Shown: one piece after another, positions 8,212 to 17,000 of the stretch
How the letters are laid out: each line of letters begins with the position of its first letter
Position numbering within the stretch: the first letter of the stretch is position 1
Source of the DNA: Chloroflexota bacterium
GTDB lineage: Bacteria > Chloroflexota > Chloroflexia > Chloroheliales > Chloroheliaceae
DNA length: 38,740 bases
Direction of reading: 5' to 3'
NCBI GenBank assembly: GCA_028287745.1
Contig: JAQBPB010000028.1
Location: 1 to 38,740 of the forward strand
The notes under the pieces: generated by a model
What the model saw: only the letters and a program-made list of their open reading frames with translations
The model's database searches: none
What the model was told of the DNA's origin: nothing
Program-made: the position numbers and the translations under genes

Positions 8212-9120
8212 ATGTCTGGCAGAAATTTTTACAGTTATAGTGATAATACTTTAAAAGCTCCCGGCGCGGGAGTCGATTTCCATATGCACACCCTGGCCAG
8301 TGATGGGCTCTGGACACCCGAAAAGTTAATTGAAACGGCAGCAGAACAGGGCTTGCGGGTGTTGGCCGTCAGCGACCACGATACTATTGAGAGCGTCCGG
8401 CCTGCCCAGGAACTGGGTGCCCGGAAAGGCATCAAAGTTATTCCGGGAGTTGAAATTACAATTAACTGGAAGAACGCGATGTACCACATGCTGGTCTTCA
8501 ATTTCAACCCTGATGACCCGGCCCTGAATGCCTTACTGGCCGATACCGACAAGCAAGTAACCGATAAGAAAACCGAAATGATTGAAGCCCTTAAAAAAAA
8601 GGGTTATAAATTACATAAACTTGATGAATTAAAAAACGCCGCAGGAAACTACCAGGCTATTGAAATCGCCCGCGCCCTGTATTTAGGCGGCGAAGTACCG
8701 ACCTTCGACCAGGCCATGCGCCTGGGCTGGCAAGTCGGAATGGAGCGTATTTGCTCTCAATCGGCCGATAAAGCGATCGCGGTCAGCCTGGCTGCCGGGG
8801 GTATTCCGATAATGGCGCACCCTGGCCGGGAAGAACATGGCTTTAAGGTAGCATCCCTGGAAGTACTGCGTGAGATGGTTGAATTTGGCCTGGCCGGGGT
8901 AGAGGTCTACCACTATTCGCACCCCCCGGCGGAAGTCGAACGCTACCGCAATTTCGCCAAACAAAACGAACTGATAATTAGCGCCGGGTCGGACAGCCAT
9001 AACGAGTCGCGCAAGCCGACGCCCTGGGACCCCGAGCTGGTGCGAAACATGCTCGAACGGCTGAACGTCACCCCGCCAAAAGCGGAACCGGCCTGGAAGC
9101 AAGCGAAAAGGGCAAGTTAG
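8212..9120 (+). CDS. PHP-domain phosphoesterase (YciV/TrpH family)
   Basis: 302 aa. Metal-binding PHP motifs are in order: DFHMHTLASDG (His24, His26, Asp31), SDHDTIE, IPGVEIT, MAHPGR and SDSHNESRKP. The family contains 3',5'-nucleoside bisphosphate phosphatases and 5'-3' exonucleases that trim RNA 5' ends. The helical insert between GVEIT and AHPG is usual for this branch. ATG at 8212 follows AGGAG, at a rather long spacing of ~11 nt. The gene is divergent from the nuoE-like operon across 287 nt and overlaps the end of the convergent yciH-like gene by 4 nt. The exact substrate (pAp or RNA) cannot be told from sequence. Confidence 0.85.
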   Translation: MSGRNFYSYSDNTLKAPGAGVDFHMHTLASDGLWTPEKLIETAAEQGLRVLAVSDHDTIESVRPAQELGARKGIKVIPGVEITINWKNAMYHMLVFNFNPDDPALNALLADTDKQVTDKKTEMIEALKKKGYKLHKLDELKNAAGNYQAIEIARALYLGGEVPTFDQAMRLGWQVGMERICSQSADKAIAVSLAAGGIPIMAHPGREEHGFKVASLEVLREMVEFGLAGVEVYHYSHPPAEVERYRNFAKQNELIISAGSDSHNESRKPTPWDPELVRNMLERLNVTPPKAEPAWKQAKRAS

Positions 9121-9467
9121 CCGCCTACGGCTTTAACTTTGTAGCCCAGTTTCAAAAAGAAGGCCGAAATGGCCTCGCGGTGGTCACCTTGAATCTCAAT
9201 TTCGCCGTCCTTAAAGGTGCCACCGGCCCCGCAGCTTTTCTTGAGCGTCTTTAACAAATCTTCAAAGGTGGCCGGGTCGTGCTGGAGGCCGCCGATAACC
9301 GTAACCGTTTTCCCACGCCGCCGCTTGCTGTCGCGCCAGATACGGGCGGTCTGCTGGCGAGGTGGCGGGTTGGCCTCGGGTGTTATGGTAGCCGGTACCG
9401 GGTTCGGGTCGGTTGAATAAACTCTGGTCCCCTGGGGAACCTGCTTTTTGGGAATTTGCTGTTTCAT
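9117..9467 (-). CDS. yciH: SUI1/YciH translation initiation factor-like protein
   Basis: 116 aa. The basic, low-complexity N-terminal third is followed by a SUI1 (eIF1-like) domain from GKTVTVIGGLQHDPATFEDL to the end, with family landmarks KKSCGAGGTFKDGEIEIQGD and the closing FFLKLGYKVKAVGG. Bacterial YciH binds the 30S subunit and is thought to influence start-site fidelity or translation under stress. ATG at 9467 has only a weak ribosome site (AAAAAGAAAA). The stop overlaps the stop of the convergent PHP gene by 4 nt. Length is close to that of E. coli YciH, with an N-terminal extension of low conservation. Confidence 0.85.
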   Translation of the reverse strand: MKQQIPKKQVPQGTRVYSTDPNPVPATITPEANPPPRQQTARIWRDSKRRRGKTVTVIGGLQHDPATFEDLLKTLKKSCGAGGTFKDGEIEIQGDHREAISAFFLKLGYKVKAVGG

Positions 9468-9807
9468 TTTTCTTTTTATTACTCTATTTCCAGATACCCT
9501 GTCGTTATTTGCCCCTTTAATGCCTGTATAAAAGGTTTCCCCTATTATAAACTGCCCGTTTCATTTTGGCATCTCTCTGCTACCCTTTAAGGGGCCAGCT
9601 TTTTAACCATTTGCTCAATACCCCACACCGAAAATATACCCGTACCTTTTGTAATTTCAAGAGAGTTTTACCGGGTCAATACAATAACTGGCACAAAAAA
9701 TAGGAATAGCCTCTTATTTTTAGGTTAGGTTTTAAGGCTGGTTTCTGCTAAAATCAAGCTGAACGCGAATTATTTATTATTGTTTTGCGGCCTGGAATTA
9801 TACCCAC
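9468..9807. other. Divergent intergenic region with CCCTTTAAGGGG palindrome
   Basis: 340 nt, AT-rich, between the yciH-like gene (leftward) and a lipoprotein gene (rightward). It holds a palindromic CCCTTTAAGGGG at 9583-9594, which recurs at 15233-15244 in another divergent region. No ORF with a ribosome site or RNA gene is seen. AT-rich stretches at ~9710-9780 could hold the rightward promoter, but no unambiguous -35/-10 pair was found. Confidence 0.4.
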
Positions 9808-11409
9808 ATGCTTAAAACCTGGTTTGACCGGAATATTTTAACCTTGAAATTATGTTTTGTAACCTGGCTGGGGCTGGCCCTGTTGCTAGGAGCCTGCGCG
9901 GACAGCCCGGGTCCTACTGCTACGCCACCGGCCCCTTCTCCAACAGCGGCCGCGGCCGGCACTCCTGCGACTGTACCAGGCACCACGACACCCGGCACCG
10001 GCGCGGCAACTACACCCGGCGCCACAACCACTAACGCGAGTACGCCGGGAGCAAGCCCGGCAGTGCCAACCACGGCCCAGGCGGTAACCCTGCCGCTGGA
10101 TGCCAACCAGGTGCCGGTAATTTCGCCACTCCAGACTAACGCCAGGCCCTTTACCCAGAACTGGCAGGCCACCCTGGACGCGGGCGGTGAAGCTATTATT
10201 GCCGGGGAAGCCGATGGACTGGTATTCGTGAAAAATCGCCAGGGCGGACTGTACGCCCTGGATACCAAAAGTGGAGCCACCGCCTGGAAAATCCCGGCCC
10301 CACCGCTGGCAGGGCCGCTTCCAATCTTCCCGCCGCTGGCCGTAGTTGGACCCGGCACGGTTGCTTTAGGTGACCTCGCAGCCGAAAAAGTTATCGCCTA
10401 TGACAGCCGGACCGGCCAGAAGAAATGGGAAGCCGACCTCAAGTTCAGCGCGCCCGGACGCGCTACAGGCAACCGCTTTATCGGGGGCAAGTTCTATGAT
10501 AATACACTGGTGGTGGCCGTTAGCAGCAAGCAAGACCCGTTCAACCAACCGGCCCAGACCGCCAATCCTGAATACATCCTGGCAAACGGTTTTGATGTTA
10601 CAACCGGCAAAGTGGTCTGGTCGGCCCTGACCGAGCCGCCTTCGGCGAGCGGGTTTGGCGTACGGTTAGGTGGGGTCATCTTTGGCAGCAAAAATATTTA
10701 TATCGAAAGCCCTGACCTGTCGGTAGGCGCTATCGTGGGTGCGACCGGGGCCAGGTTGTGGCAAATCTTAAATATGCTGGTATTGCACAGCGCCAACCCG
10801 GACCTGATTTATAGTGTCGTGCCGGAGGCCGGTACAGACCACAAACCGATTTTACGCAAAAACGATAACCAGACCGGCAAGGTCATGTGGGAAAGGCAAC
10901 TGCCGGTCCAGACGGTGGGCGACCCGCCGCTGGCGGTTTCGCCGGACGAAAAGACCGTCTATGTATCGGTGGTAGTATCCCAGACCGAGTCTTACCTGTT
11001 TGGAATAGACCTGGAGAAAAACGAGGGTATCTGGCGCTTTAGCACCAAAATTTTCAAGGATTATGTCCTGACCGCCACTAACGAAGGGGTCAGGCTGCGC
11101 AATTTTGGCAAACAGGCCGGGATTGCCCTGTTTCCCCGCAACACCCCGCTACCGGCCCGTTACGCTATTGGCAACATCGAGTTAGGCGAAGAAGTCACTA
11201 CCCCGGAAGGGCTTTACCTGACCGCCCGCGACAGCCGCTATCCCGGCTTGCTATACCTGGTCAACCCAAACCAGGGAGAGGTGCTATACACCGCGAAAAC
11301 CGGGGCAATATCCGGTGAGCCGTGGCCGGGTGAAAACCAGGTCTACCTTGCGACAACCGATGGGGCGGGCAAACCGGTAATCCAGGCTTTTGCCCGGCCA
11401 AAAATTTAG
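9808..11409 (+). CDS. Lipoprotein with PQQ-type beta-propeller repeats
   Basis: 533 aa. An N-terminal signal peptide ends in a lipobox (LALLLGAC, lipidated Cys at ~30). About 60 residues of Thr/Pro/Ala/Gly-rich spacer follow, then a beta-propeller built of PQQ-like blades, each with an ALDTKSGATAWKI-type motif; further copies read YDSRTGQKKWEADL, FDVTTGKVVWSAL, DNQTGKVMWERQL and IDLEKNEGIWRFS. Such propellers serve in PQQ enzymes or as non-enzymatic assembly and sensor proteins. No catalytic PQQ/Ca2+ residues are evident, so a binding or scaffold role is more likely. It would sit outside the membrane. It is 14 nt upstream of the GH13 gene and almost surely co-transcribed with it. Confidence 0.8.
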   Translation: MLKTWFDRNILTLKLCFVTWLGLALLLGACADSPGPTATPPAPSPTAAAAGTPATVPGTTTPGTGAATTPGATTTNASTPGASPAVPTTAQAVTLPLDANQVPVISPLQTNARPFTQNWQATLDAGGEAIIAGEADGLVFVKNRQGGLYALDTKSGATAWKIPAPPLAGPLPIFPPLAVVGPGTVALGDLAAEKVIAYDSRTGQKKWEADLKFSAPGRATGNRFIGGKFYDNTLVVAVSSKQDPFNQPAQTANPEYILANGFDVTTGKVVWSALTEPPSASGFGVRLGGVIFGSKNIYIESPDLSVGAIVGATGARLWQILNMLVLHSANPDLIYSVVPEAGTDHKPILRKNDNQTGKVMWERQLPVQTVGDPPLAVSPDEKTVYVSVVVSQTESYLFGIDLEKNEGIWRFSTKIFKDYVLTATNEGVRLRNFGKQAGIALFPRNTPLPARYAIGNIELGEEVTTPEGLYLTARDSRYPGLLYLVNPNQGEVLYTAKTGAISGEPWPGENQVYLATTDGAGKPVIQAFARPKI

Positions 11410-11423
11410 CAAAGAGGTGAGGA

Positions 11424-13166
11424 ATGCTAGAAAAACTGGAGTTCGTTTACGGACCGCAAACAGGCCGCGCAACCTATGGGAAGGTGCAGGAATTACTGGA
11501 AAAGTACGCCTACCTCAAGGACCGCCAACCGGCCCTGCCCCCGGCTCAACGCCTCTCGGAAAAAGACGTTATTCTGATAACATACGGCGACCAGGTCCAG
11601 GGCGGCCAGGCCACTCCGCTGCAAACCCTGCACCGCTGGTTGGAAGCCCGCCTCAAAGGTATCATTAACACGGTTCATATTCTACCGTTCTATCCCTACA
11701 CTTCGGACGACGGTTTCTCGGTGGTAGATTACTGGCAGGTTGACCCAAAGCTGGGGACCTGGGACGACTTAAGGGCCTTACACAGCGACTTCCGCCTGAT
11801 GTTCGATGCGGTGGTCAACCACATTTCGGCCAGCAGCGAGTGGTTCCAGGGTTTCTTGCGCGGCGAAGAACCCTATGTAAATTACTTCTTGCCAACCGAC
11901 CCCGGCCTGGACCTTTCCCAGGTCACCCGGCCGCGCGCCTTGCCCCTGCTTACCCGCTTTCAGACCGCCCAGGGCGAAAAATATCTTTGGACTACTTTCT
12001 CGGAAGACCAGCTAGATATCAATTTTGGCAACCCGGAAGTCATGCTTAAAATCTCGGAATTGCTGCTTTTCTATGTCAGCCAGGGAGCCGACTTGATACG
12101 GCTGGATGCTATCGGCTACATGTGGAAGGAAATCGGGACAAGCTCGATTCACCTGCCGCAGACCCACGCGATCATTCAGTTGTGGCGCGAAATTTTGGAT
12201 AAATGCGCTCCCAATACCCTGCTGGTGACCGAGACTAATGTGCCGCACCTGGATAACATCAGCTATTTTGGCAACGGTCGCAACGAAGCCCAGATGGTCT
12301 ACCAGTTTACCCTGCCCCCGCTGGTGCTTAACGCCCTGCTCAGCGGCAACGCCCGCCACCTGAAACAGTGGGCCGGGGGACTGGAAAAAGTATCCAACAG
12401 CAGCACTTTCTTTAACTTCCTGGCCTCACACGATGGGGTAGGGGTGGTCCCGGCCAAAAGCATTCTAAGCGAGGCCGAAGTAAGCGAACTGGTAAAGACA
12501 GTCGAAAATCACGGTGGAAAGGTCTCTTATAAAAATAACCCGGACGGCAGCCAGAGCCCGTACGAGCTAAATATCACTTATTTTGACGCGCTGTCCGACC
12601 CGGATGAAAGCAGCGAAGACGACGAGCAAAAAATCAAGCGCTTCCTGGTCTCCCAGGCGATTATGCTGGTCATGCAAGGCGTACCGGGAATATATTTTCA
12701 CAGCTTGCTGGGGTCGCACAACTGGCAGGCCGGTTTCGAGCAGACCGGGCGCAACCGGACGCTGAACCGTGAAAAACTGGATTACGACCAACTGGAAAGC
12801 TTGCTGTCGGACCCAACGAGCCATACCACCCTGGTGTTCAACCGCTATACCGAGCTTATCCGGCAGCGCATTAGCCGCCCTGCTTTTCACCCTAACGCTA
12901 ACCAGCAAATTATCCAGCGCCCCGGTGATGACGCGCTGTTTATTGTACTACGTACAGCGACAAACGGGCAGGAACAGGTACTGGCCGTCAATAATGTCTC
13001 CGGCAGCAAACAGGTACTCCAGGGCAAAGCCAAAGACTTCGGCCTTAGCCCCCAGCACAGCCTGACCGATGTATTATCAGACCAGACCTATACCCTGGAC
13101 GAGAGCGGCCAGCTATCCCTGGAAATCGAGCCGTACCATGTACTATGGCTGCTTTCGGTTAAATAG
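11424..13166 (+). CDS. GH13 (subfamily 18-like) sugar phosphorylase: sucrose or glucosylglycerate phosphorylase type
   Basis: 580 aa. The TIM barrel of the sucrose phosphorylase group starts with DVILITYGDQ and HILPFYPYTSDDGFSVVDY. The catalytic triad is complete: nucleophile Asp228 (LIRLDAIGY), acid/base Glu270 (LVTETNV) and Asp337 (LASHDGVG). These enzymes split an alpha-glucosyl bond with phosphate, giving glucose 1-phosphate. Bifidobacterial sucrose phosphorylases are ~505 aa; the greater length and C-terminal layout are closer to glucosylglycerate phosphorylase (YcjM type), so that acceptor should be considered. There is no signal peptide, so it is cytosolic. Start ATG follows GAGGTGAGG. 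Its neighbour is an exported lipoprotein rather than a sugar transporter. Confidence 0.85.
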   Translation: MLEKLEFVYGPQTGRATYGKVQELLEKYAYLKDRQPALPPAQRLSEKDVILITYGDQVQGGQATPLQTLHRWLEARLKGIINTVHILPFYPYTSDDGFSVVDYWQVDPKLGTWDDLRALHSDFRLMFDAVVNHISASSEWFQGFLRGEEPYVNYFLPTDPGLDLSQVTRPRALPLLTRFQTAQGEKYLWTTFSEDQLDINFGNPEVMLKISELLLFYVSQGADLIRLDAIGYMWKEIGTSSIHLPQTHAIIQLWREILDKCAPNTLLVTETNVPHLDNISYFGNGRNEAQMVYQFTLPPLVLNALLSGNARHLKQWAGGLEKVSNSSTFFNFLASHDGVGVVPAKSILSEAEVSELVKTVENHGGKVSYKNNPDGSQSPYELNITYFDALSDPDESSEDDEQKIKRFLVSQAIMLVMQGVPGIYFHSLLGSHNWQAGFEQTGRNRTLNREKLDYDQLESLLSDPTSHTTLVFNRYTELIRQRISRPAFHPNANQQIIQRPGDDALFIVLRTATNGQEQVLAVNNVSGSKQVLQGKAKDFGLSPQHSLTDVLSDQTYTLDESGQLSLEIEPYHVLWLLSVK

Positions 13167-13383
13167 TAGTCAGAGGTCAGTAGTCAGAGGGTAATAGAAG
13201 TGGAGCAGGAGATTATTTCAGGCTGATGTCTTTGAAAGCCTTGCCTCAAGTGCTGAGCTTTTACGGGCTAAGAAGTCGCCCGGTGAGCATTGGTTTAGAA
13301 TCAATGCTCACCGGGTGTACCCATTACCTAATACCTACTACTTAGTTCCAACCCCTGACTACTGACCTTTGACCTCTGACTAC
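13166..13383. repeat. Inverted-repeat element with internal 14-bp hairpin between convergent genes
   Basis: Outer arms 13166-13179 and 13370-13383 are perfect 14-nt inverted repeats (GTAGTCAGAGGTCA). Inside the right arm is a GGTCA-containing duplication of 7 nt. A perfect 14-bp hairpin lies in the middle (13279-13292 with 13302-13315, loop 9 nt) without a U-tract. The element fills the space between the stops of the GH13 and DUF885 genes. It codes for nothing recognisable, and may be a small non-autonomous repeat or a transcription/RNA-stability boundary. Confidence 0.6.
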
Positions 13384-13388
13384 GCTCC

Positions 13389-15047
13389 CTAAAGAATCTC
13401 CCCGTTATCCCGTTCCAGCATAATCGGCCGCAAAAGCGGGATAGGCGGAGCGCCGTAGGCCAGCAAGCGGTCGTGAAATTCGCGCAAGTTGAATTTATCG
13501 CCCTGCTCGGCTTTGTAATCTTCGCGCAGTTTGAGGATTAAAAGCTTGCCCAGGGTATAGTTCAAGTAGCCGGGGTCGAACGTGCCGCGCACGGCTTCGC
13601 TGCGGGCCGGGGTTTCCTCCATAAAAGCATTTTCCATCAGGAAGCGGGTCGCTTCGTCAACACTCATGCCCTGCGTATGCATCTTAATCGCGACCACATA
13701 GCGCGAATTACGCAGGAGCGCTTCCACCAACTGGCCGGCCCTGTAGCGCAAATCTTCCGCGCCGTAGCCTTCTTCCAGCATCATCTGTTCGGTATAGTGA
13801 GCGTAGCCTTCCACGAAGGAATAAGCCCCGATCATCTTACGGAACGGCTGGGGCACCAATTGAGTATGCAAGAAATGCAGGTAGTGGCCGGGATAAGCCT
13901 CGTGGATACTTACATCCTGCAAGGTGTAATAATCGAATTTGGTCAGCCATTCCTCTTTTTGCTGGTCGGTCCACTCCGGTTCAACCGGTGTCAGGTAGTA
14001 AAAAGCCTCGGTGGCAACCGTTTCGAAAGGGCCGGGCGGGTCCATAAAGGCAAAGGCCCAGCGCATAAAGGGCGGTGTTTCCTGGACCTGGCAGCGCACC
14101 TCGCTAGGGACGGTTACGATCTGGTGGTCAATCAGGAACTGCCGCACTTCTTCCAGCTTATTGCGAGTATCCGGCACCAGGCTTTCGGCGGTGGGGTGGT
14201 GCTTGCTGATTTCCTGCATAATCTCCTGGACCGACGCGCCGGGGCGCAGTTGCTCACACACTTCGCGCATCTGGCGCAGGTTATCGGCCAGGTTGCGCTC
14301 ACCTACTTCCAATACCTTTTCAACCGGCAGGTCGACCATTTCGCCGGTCGCCAGCATCTTACGGTACTTCTCGGCCCCGATGGCAAAATTAAAATGGGCC
14401 TGGGGCAGTTTATCTTTTAAGAACTGGATAAATTCACGAATAGCCGCCACCGCCTTTTCGCGAGCCTGGTCGAACCGGGCGGTCAGGTCGGAAGAATTGG
14501 CCGAAGCAAAATTGGAGGCGACATCCTGCTCGTAATAAGTAATCATTCCCTCGTACATCCCCAGGGCCGTTTCGAGGACCGGTTTCGGCAAGGCCGCTTC
14601 AAGGTTAGTTTTGCCCGCTTCAAGGACCGCCGGGACCTGTGCCAGGTGGCGGACCAGGAAGGTTAAACGCTCGGTCAGGGGCGCATAATCCCGCTTGACA
14701 TAGATGCTTACATCCAGCAGGTTAGCATAAAACATCGGGTTGGTTTCGTGACCGCGCAAATCTTCCAGGTGAAACAGTTCCTCCTGGATAGAACGTACCA
14801 GCAAGCCCCGGTCAAACCGGCTCTCTTTGTCAGTCTCTCCGTCAGCCGGTTGGCTGGCCCGGTTTTCCAGGTCCTTCAAGTAAGAAATCCGCCGGGCGAA
14901 ACTTTCCCGGCTCAATTCAGGCAGCCGGGCGTCGTACTGGTGCAGGCCCAGCCAACTCGAAGCAGTGACCGGATTAGCTTCGAAATAAGCCTGCATATAT
15001 TCTTCGATTAAATCCTTTAAGCTGCTCTTATTCGCCACTTCCGTCAT
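13389..15047 (-). CDS. DUF885 family protein, putative zinc metallopeptidase
   Basis: 552 aa. It matches the DUF885 family over its full length: helical N-terminus (YFEANPVTASSWLGLHQYD) and the signature DVSIHEAYPGHYLHFLHTQ, whose HE...H pattern resembles a gluzincin zinc site, followed by SFVEGYAHYTEQM with a candidate third ligand. Family members are predicted peptidases of uncharacterised substrate. This copy has no signal peptide and appears cytosolic, whereas many DUF885 proteins are lipoproteins. ATG at 15047 has AAAGGA 8 nt upstream. It is convergent with the GH13 gene and divergent from the 15.4 kb glycosyltransferase cluster. Confidence 0.85.
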   Translation of the reverse strand: MTEVANKSSLKDLIEEYMQAYFEANPVTASSWLGLHQYDARLPELSRESFARRISYLKDLENRASQPADGETDKESRFDRGLLVRSIQEELFHLEDLRGHETNPMFYANLLDVSIYVKRDYAPLTERLTFLVRHLAQVPAVLEAGKTNLEAALPKPVLETALGMYEGMITYYEQDVASNFASANSSDLTARFDQAREKAVAAIREFIQFLKDKLPQAHFNFAIGAEKYRKMLATGEMVDLPVEKVLEVGERNLADNLRQMREVCEQLRPGASVQEIMQEISKHHPTAESLVPDTRNKLEEVRQFLIDHQIVTVPSEVRCQVQETPPFMRWAFAFMDPPGPFETVATEAFYYLTPVEPEWTDQQKEEWLTKFDYYTLQDVSIHEAYPGHYLHFLHTQLVPQPFRKMIGAYSFVEGYAHYTEQMMLEEGYGAEDLRYRAGQLVEALLRNSRYVVAIKMHTQGMSVDEATRFLMENAFMEETPARSEAVRGTFDPGYLNYTLGKLLILKLREDYKAEQGDKFNLREFHDRLLAYGAPPIPLLRPIMLERDNGEIL

Positions 15048-15409
15048 AGTTTTTTTCCTTTATCTAATTTTTGGGTGCTTCCTTGCCCGCTGATTATAGA
15101 TTCATGCGGGCGATAAAAACAAACCCGGCCCTTTGCGGAATATTCAGCGGCCCTGGCCTGACAGCGCAGGTTAACCAACTTTCTAGCGGGTAAACCCGGC
15201 GGAGACAGGGTCCAATTTTGAAAGAATACTCTCCCTTTAAGGGGCGCGGTTTTGCAATCATGCTATAAGGCTTATCACGGGCAGATATATATAAAAATAT
15301 TGCACCGGCCGGGCGGAAGTATGCTATAATTACGATGTTCACAAACTTGTGCGGTAGTCAATTTACTATAGCAAGCACAGCTCTTAACGAGGAGAGAGGA
15401 GCCAGCAGC
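15048..15409. other. Divergent intergenic region
   Basis: 362 nt between the DUF885 gene (leftward) and the glycosyltransferase cluster (rightward). It contains the second CCCTTTAAGGGG palindrome (15233-15244) and the extended -10 at 15322-15330. An open frame on the minus strand here (15094-15342) has no ribosome site and is not counted as a gene. Confidence 0.45.
15322..15330 (+). promoter_or_regulatory. Extended -10 promoter of the glycosyltransferase cluster
   Basis: TGCTATAAT is an extended -10 element with a perfect TATAAT, ~80 nt upstream of the GTG start at 15410. No good -35 is seen, as is common for extended -10 promoters. Confidence 0.55.
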
Positions 15410-15730
15410 GTGTCAAAACCTTTTGGTTATGTCTTATTGGGTGGTGTTCTTGGTTCGGTTATATTAAGTATAGCTCTAATCATGTGGGTCTGGATCCGGT
15501 CAGTCAATGCGCCCCAGGACGTAGTCCATACTACGCCCGTACCACCGACAAAAAGTTCACAAATCCAGGTTCCTGAGAAACAGGCTTTTACCCTGGTAGA
15601 TGCTCGCGAACAAGCCGCCGCGGCAACCGGCCTGACCAGCCGGACCGGGGTAACTTTCGAAGCCGCCAACTCTAACGGTGCGGGCTATATTAGCGCCGGG
15701 CTGGAAAGTTTGTCCGCCGCTTGCGCGTAG
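15410..15730 (+). CDS. Small one-helix membrane protein, 106 aa
   Basis: Not recognised. The start is the GTG at 15410, chosen because GGAGAGAGGAG lies just upstream; the ATG at 15335 has no ribosome site. A single N-terminal membrane helix (FGYVLLGGVLGSVILSIALI) is followed by a ~70-residue exported, Thr/Pro/Ala-rich region with no known motif. Its last 10 nt overlap the start of the glycosyltransferase gene, so the two are translationally coupled. It may anchor or assist the glycosylation machinery, but that is inferred only from position. Confidence 0.65.
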   Translation: MSKPFGYVLLGGVLGSVILSIALIMWVWIRSVNAPQDVVHTTPVPPTKSSQIQVPEKQAFTLVDAREQAAAATGLTSRTGVTFEAANSNGAGYISAGLESLSAACA

Positions 15731-16980
15731 CAATCAATGGAATGTTCTGGCCGCAGGAGAATACCGGCAGCGGCCAGTACACTCGCCAGCTCTGGCAGAA
15801 CCTGTTCCCCCTGAACCAGAGCGAACCGGCCGACGAGCAGGTAGATTATACTTTGCTCGGCTTCGAGCCGGGTGTGCCCCTTTCCGATGTTCCCGACCAG
15901 CAAAAACAACTCACCCAGGTTCCGCCGTTGGTGCTAAAGGGCGGCGAAAACGCCGTCAAATTATGGTGGGAGCAGACCGGGCTACCCGGTTTAGCCAGCG
16001 CCGCCGCCAGGTCCGGCCAGGGCTATGACGTAATTCACTGGCCCTATTTTGCGGCTTCGCTCAAGCAGCCGCCCGCCCCGTGCGCTACCGTTATTACCAT
16101 TCATGACCTGATTCCGCTGGTCCTGCCGGAATACGCGCCCTCCCTACCGCTTAAGACATACTTTAAAGTGGTCAGCCGGGCCGCTCGACAGGCCACCCTG
16201 ATCCTGGCCGATTCGGAACATTCCCGCCAGGATATTTTGCGTCTCCTGAAAGTATCTGAAGATAAAGTCGAAACCGTCTATCTAGGCACCGATGAGCGCT
16301 ACAAGCCCGGCCATTTAACCGCCGAAACTCGCCAGGCCCTGCTCGGAAAGTACGGCCTCAGTGGAAATGAACGCGTAATTTTTTATATCGGCGGCTTCGA
16401 CCGGCGCAAGAATATGCCGCTTTTGCTCGAAGCTTTCGCCAGAGCCCTGCCCCGTTTGAAGGAAATCGAACAGGGTAGTGACGACCAGCGCCCCTGGGTA
16501 CTGGCTATCGCCGGTAAAGCCCATTCGGCCAATTCGGCAATGTACCCCGACCTGACCGCTGTCGCCCGGCGTGTCCTGACCCAGGCGGACAGCCAGCGCA
16601 TAAAATTCCTGGGCCGGGTCGATGAAGAAGATAAATTAGGGCTCTACCAGGCTTCGGACATGTTTGTGTTCCCATCGCGTTATGAAGGATTCGGGCTGGA
16701 TCCCCTGGACGCGCTGGCCTGCGGTATCCCGACTATCTGCTCCGATGCCAGCAGCCTGCCGGAATTGATGGGACAGGCCGCCTGGCTGGTCGGGCCGGAA
16801 CGAGTTAGCGACTGGACCAACGCGATTGTGGAACTGGCCGCCAGCCCGGCCAAACGCTTTGCACTGGCCCAGGCCGGGCCGGCCCAGGCGGCAAAATTTA
16901 CCTGGCAAAAGACCGCCGAACGCACCCTGCAACTTTATCACGCGGCGGAATGTATAATGACGCGCGGCAAGCGAAGATAA
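15721..16980 (+). CDS. GT4-family glycosyltransferase (mannosyltransferase-like)
   Basis: 419 aa, GT-B fold. It starts with TTG at 15721, giving MRVAINGMFWPQENTGSGQY, a typical GT4 N-terminus with a Gly-rich acceptor-side loop. It contains VITIHDLIPLVLPE, the donor-domain strand VIFYIGGFDRRKNMPLLLEA with the usual Arg/Lys for the sugar nucleotide, and the C-terminal signature YEGFGLDPLDALACGIP. In that signature the second acidic residue of EX7E is Asp, not Glu. It likely adds a hexose from a nucleotide sugar to a lipid-linked or protein-linked glycan on the cytosolic face. It overlaps the preceding membrane-protein gene and lies 20 nt before the next glycosyltransferase gene. Donor and acceptor are not determined. 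Confidence 0.88.
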   Translation: MRVAINGMFWPQENTGSGQYTRQLWQNLFPLNQSEPADEQVDYTLLGFEPGVPLSDVPDQQKQLTQVPPLVLKGGENAVKLWWEQTGLPGLASAAARSGQGYDVIHWPYFAASLKQPPAPCATVITIHDLIPLVLPEYAPSLPLKTYFKVVSRAARQATLILADSEHSRQDILRLLKVSEDKVETVYLGTDERYKPGHLTAETRQALLGKYGLSGNERVIFYIGGFDRRKNMPLLLEAFARALPRLKEIEQGSDDQRPWVLAIAGKAHSANSAMYPDLTAVARRVLTQADSQRIKFLGRVDEEDKLGLYQASDMFVFPSRYEGFGLDPLDALACGIPTICSDASSLPELMGQAAWLVGPERVSDWTNAIVELAASPAKRFALAQAGPAQAAKFTWQKTAERTLQLYHAAECIMTRGKRR

Positions 16981-17000
16981 ACCCGAATTTTTACAAAACC

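Noticed and set aside
15094..15342. 82-codon open frame on the minus strand in the divergent region
   Set aside because: No ribosome site, no recognisable motif, and it covers the palindrome and promoter of the plus-strand cluster.
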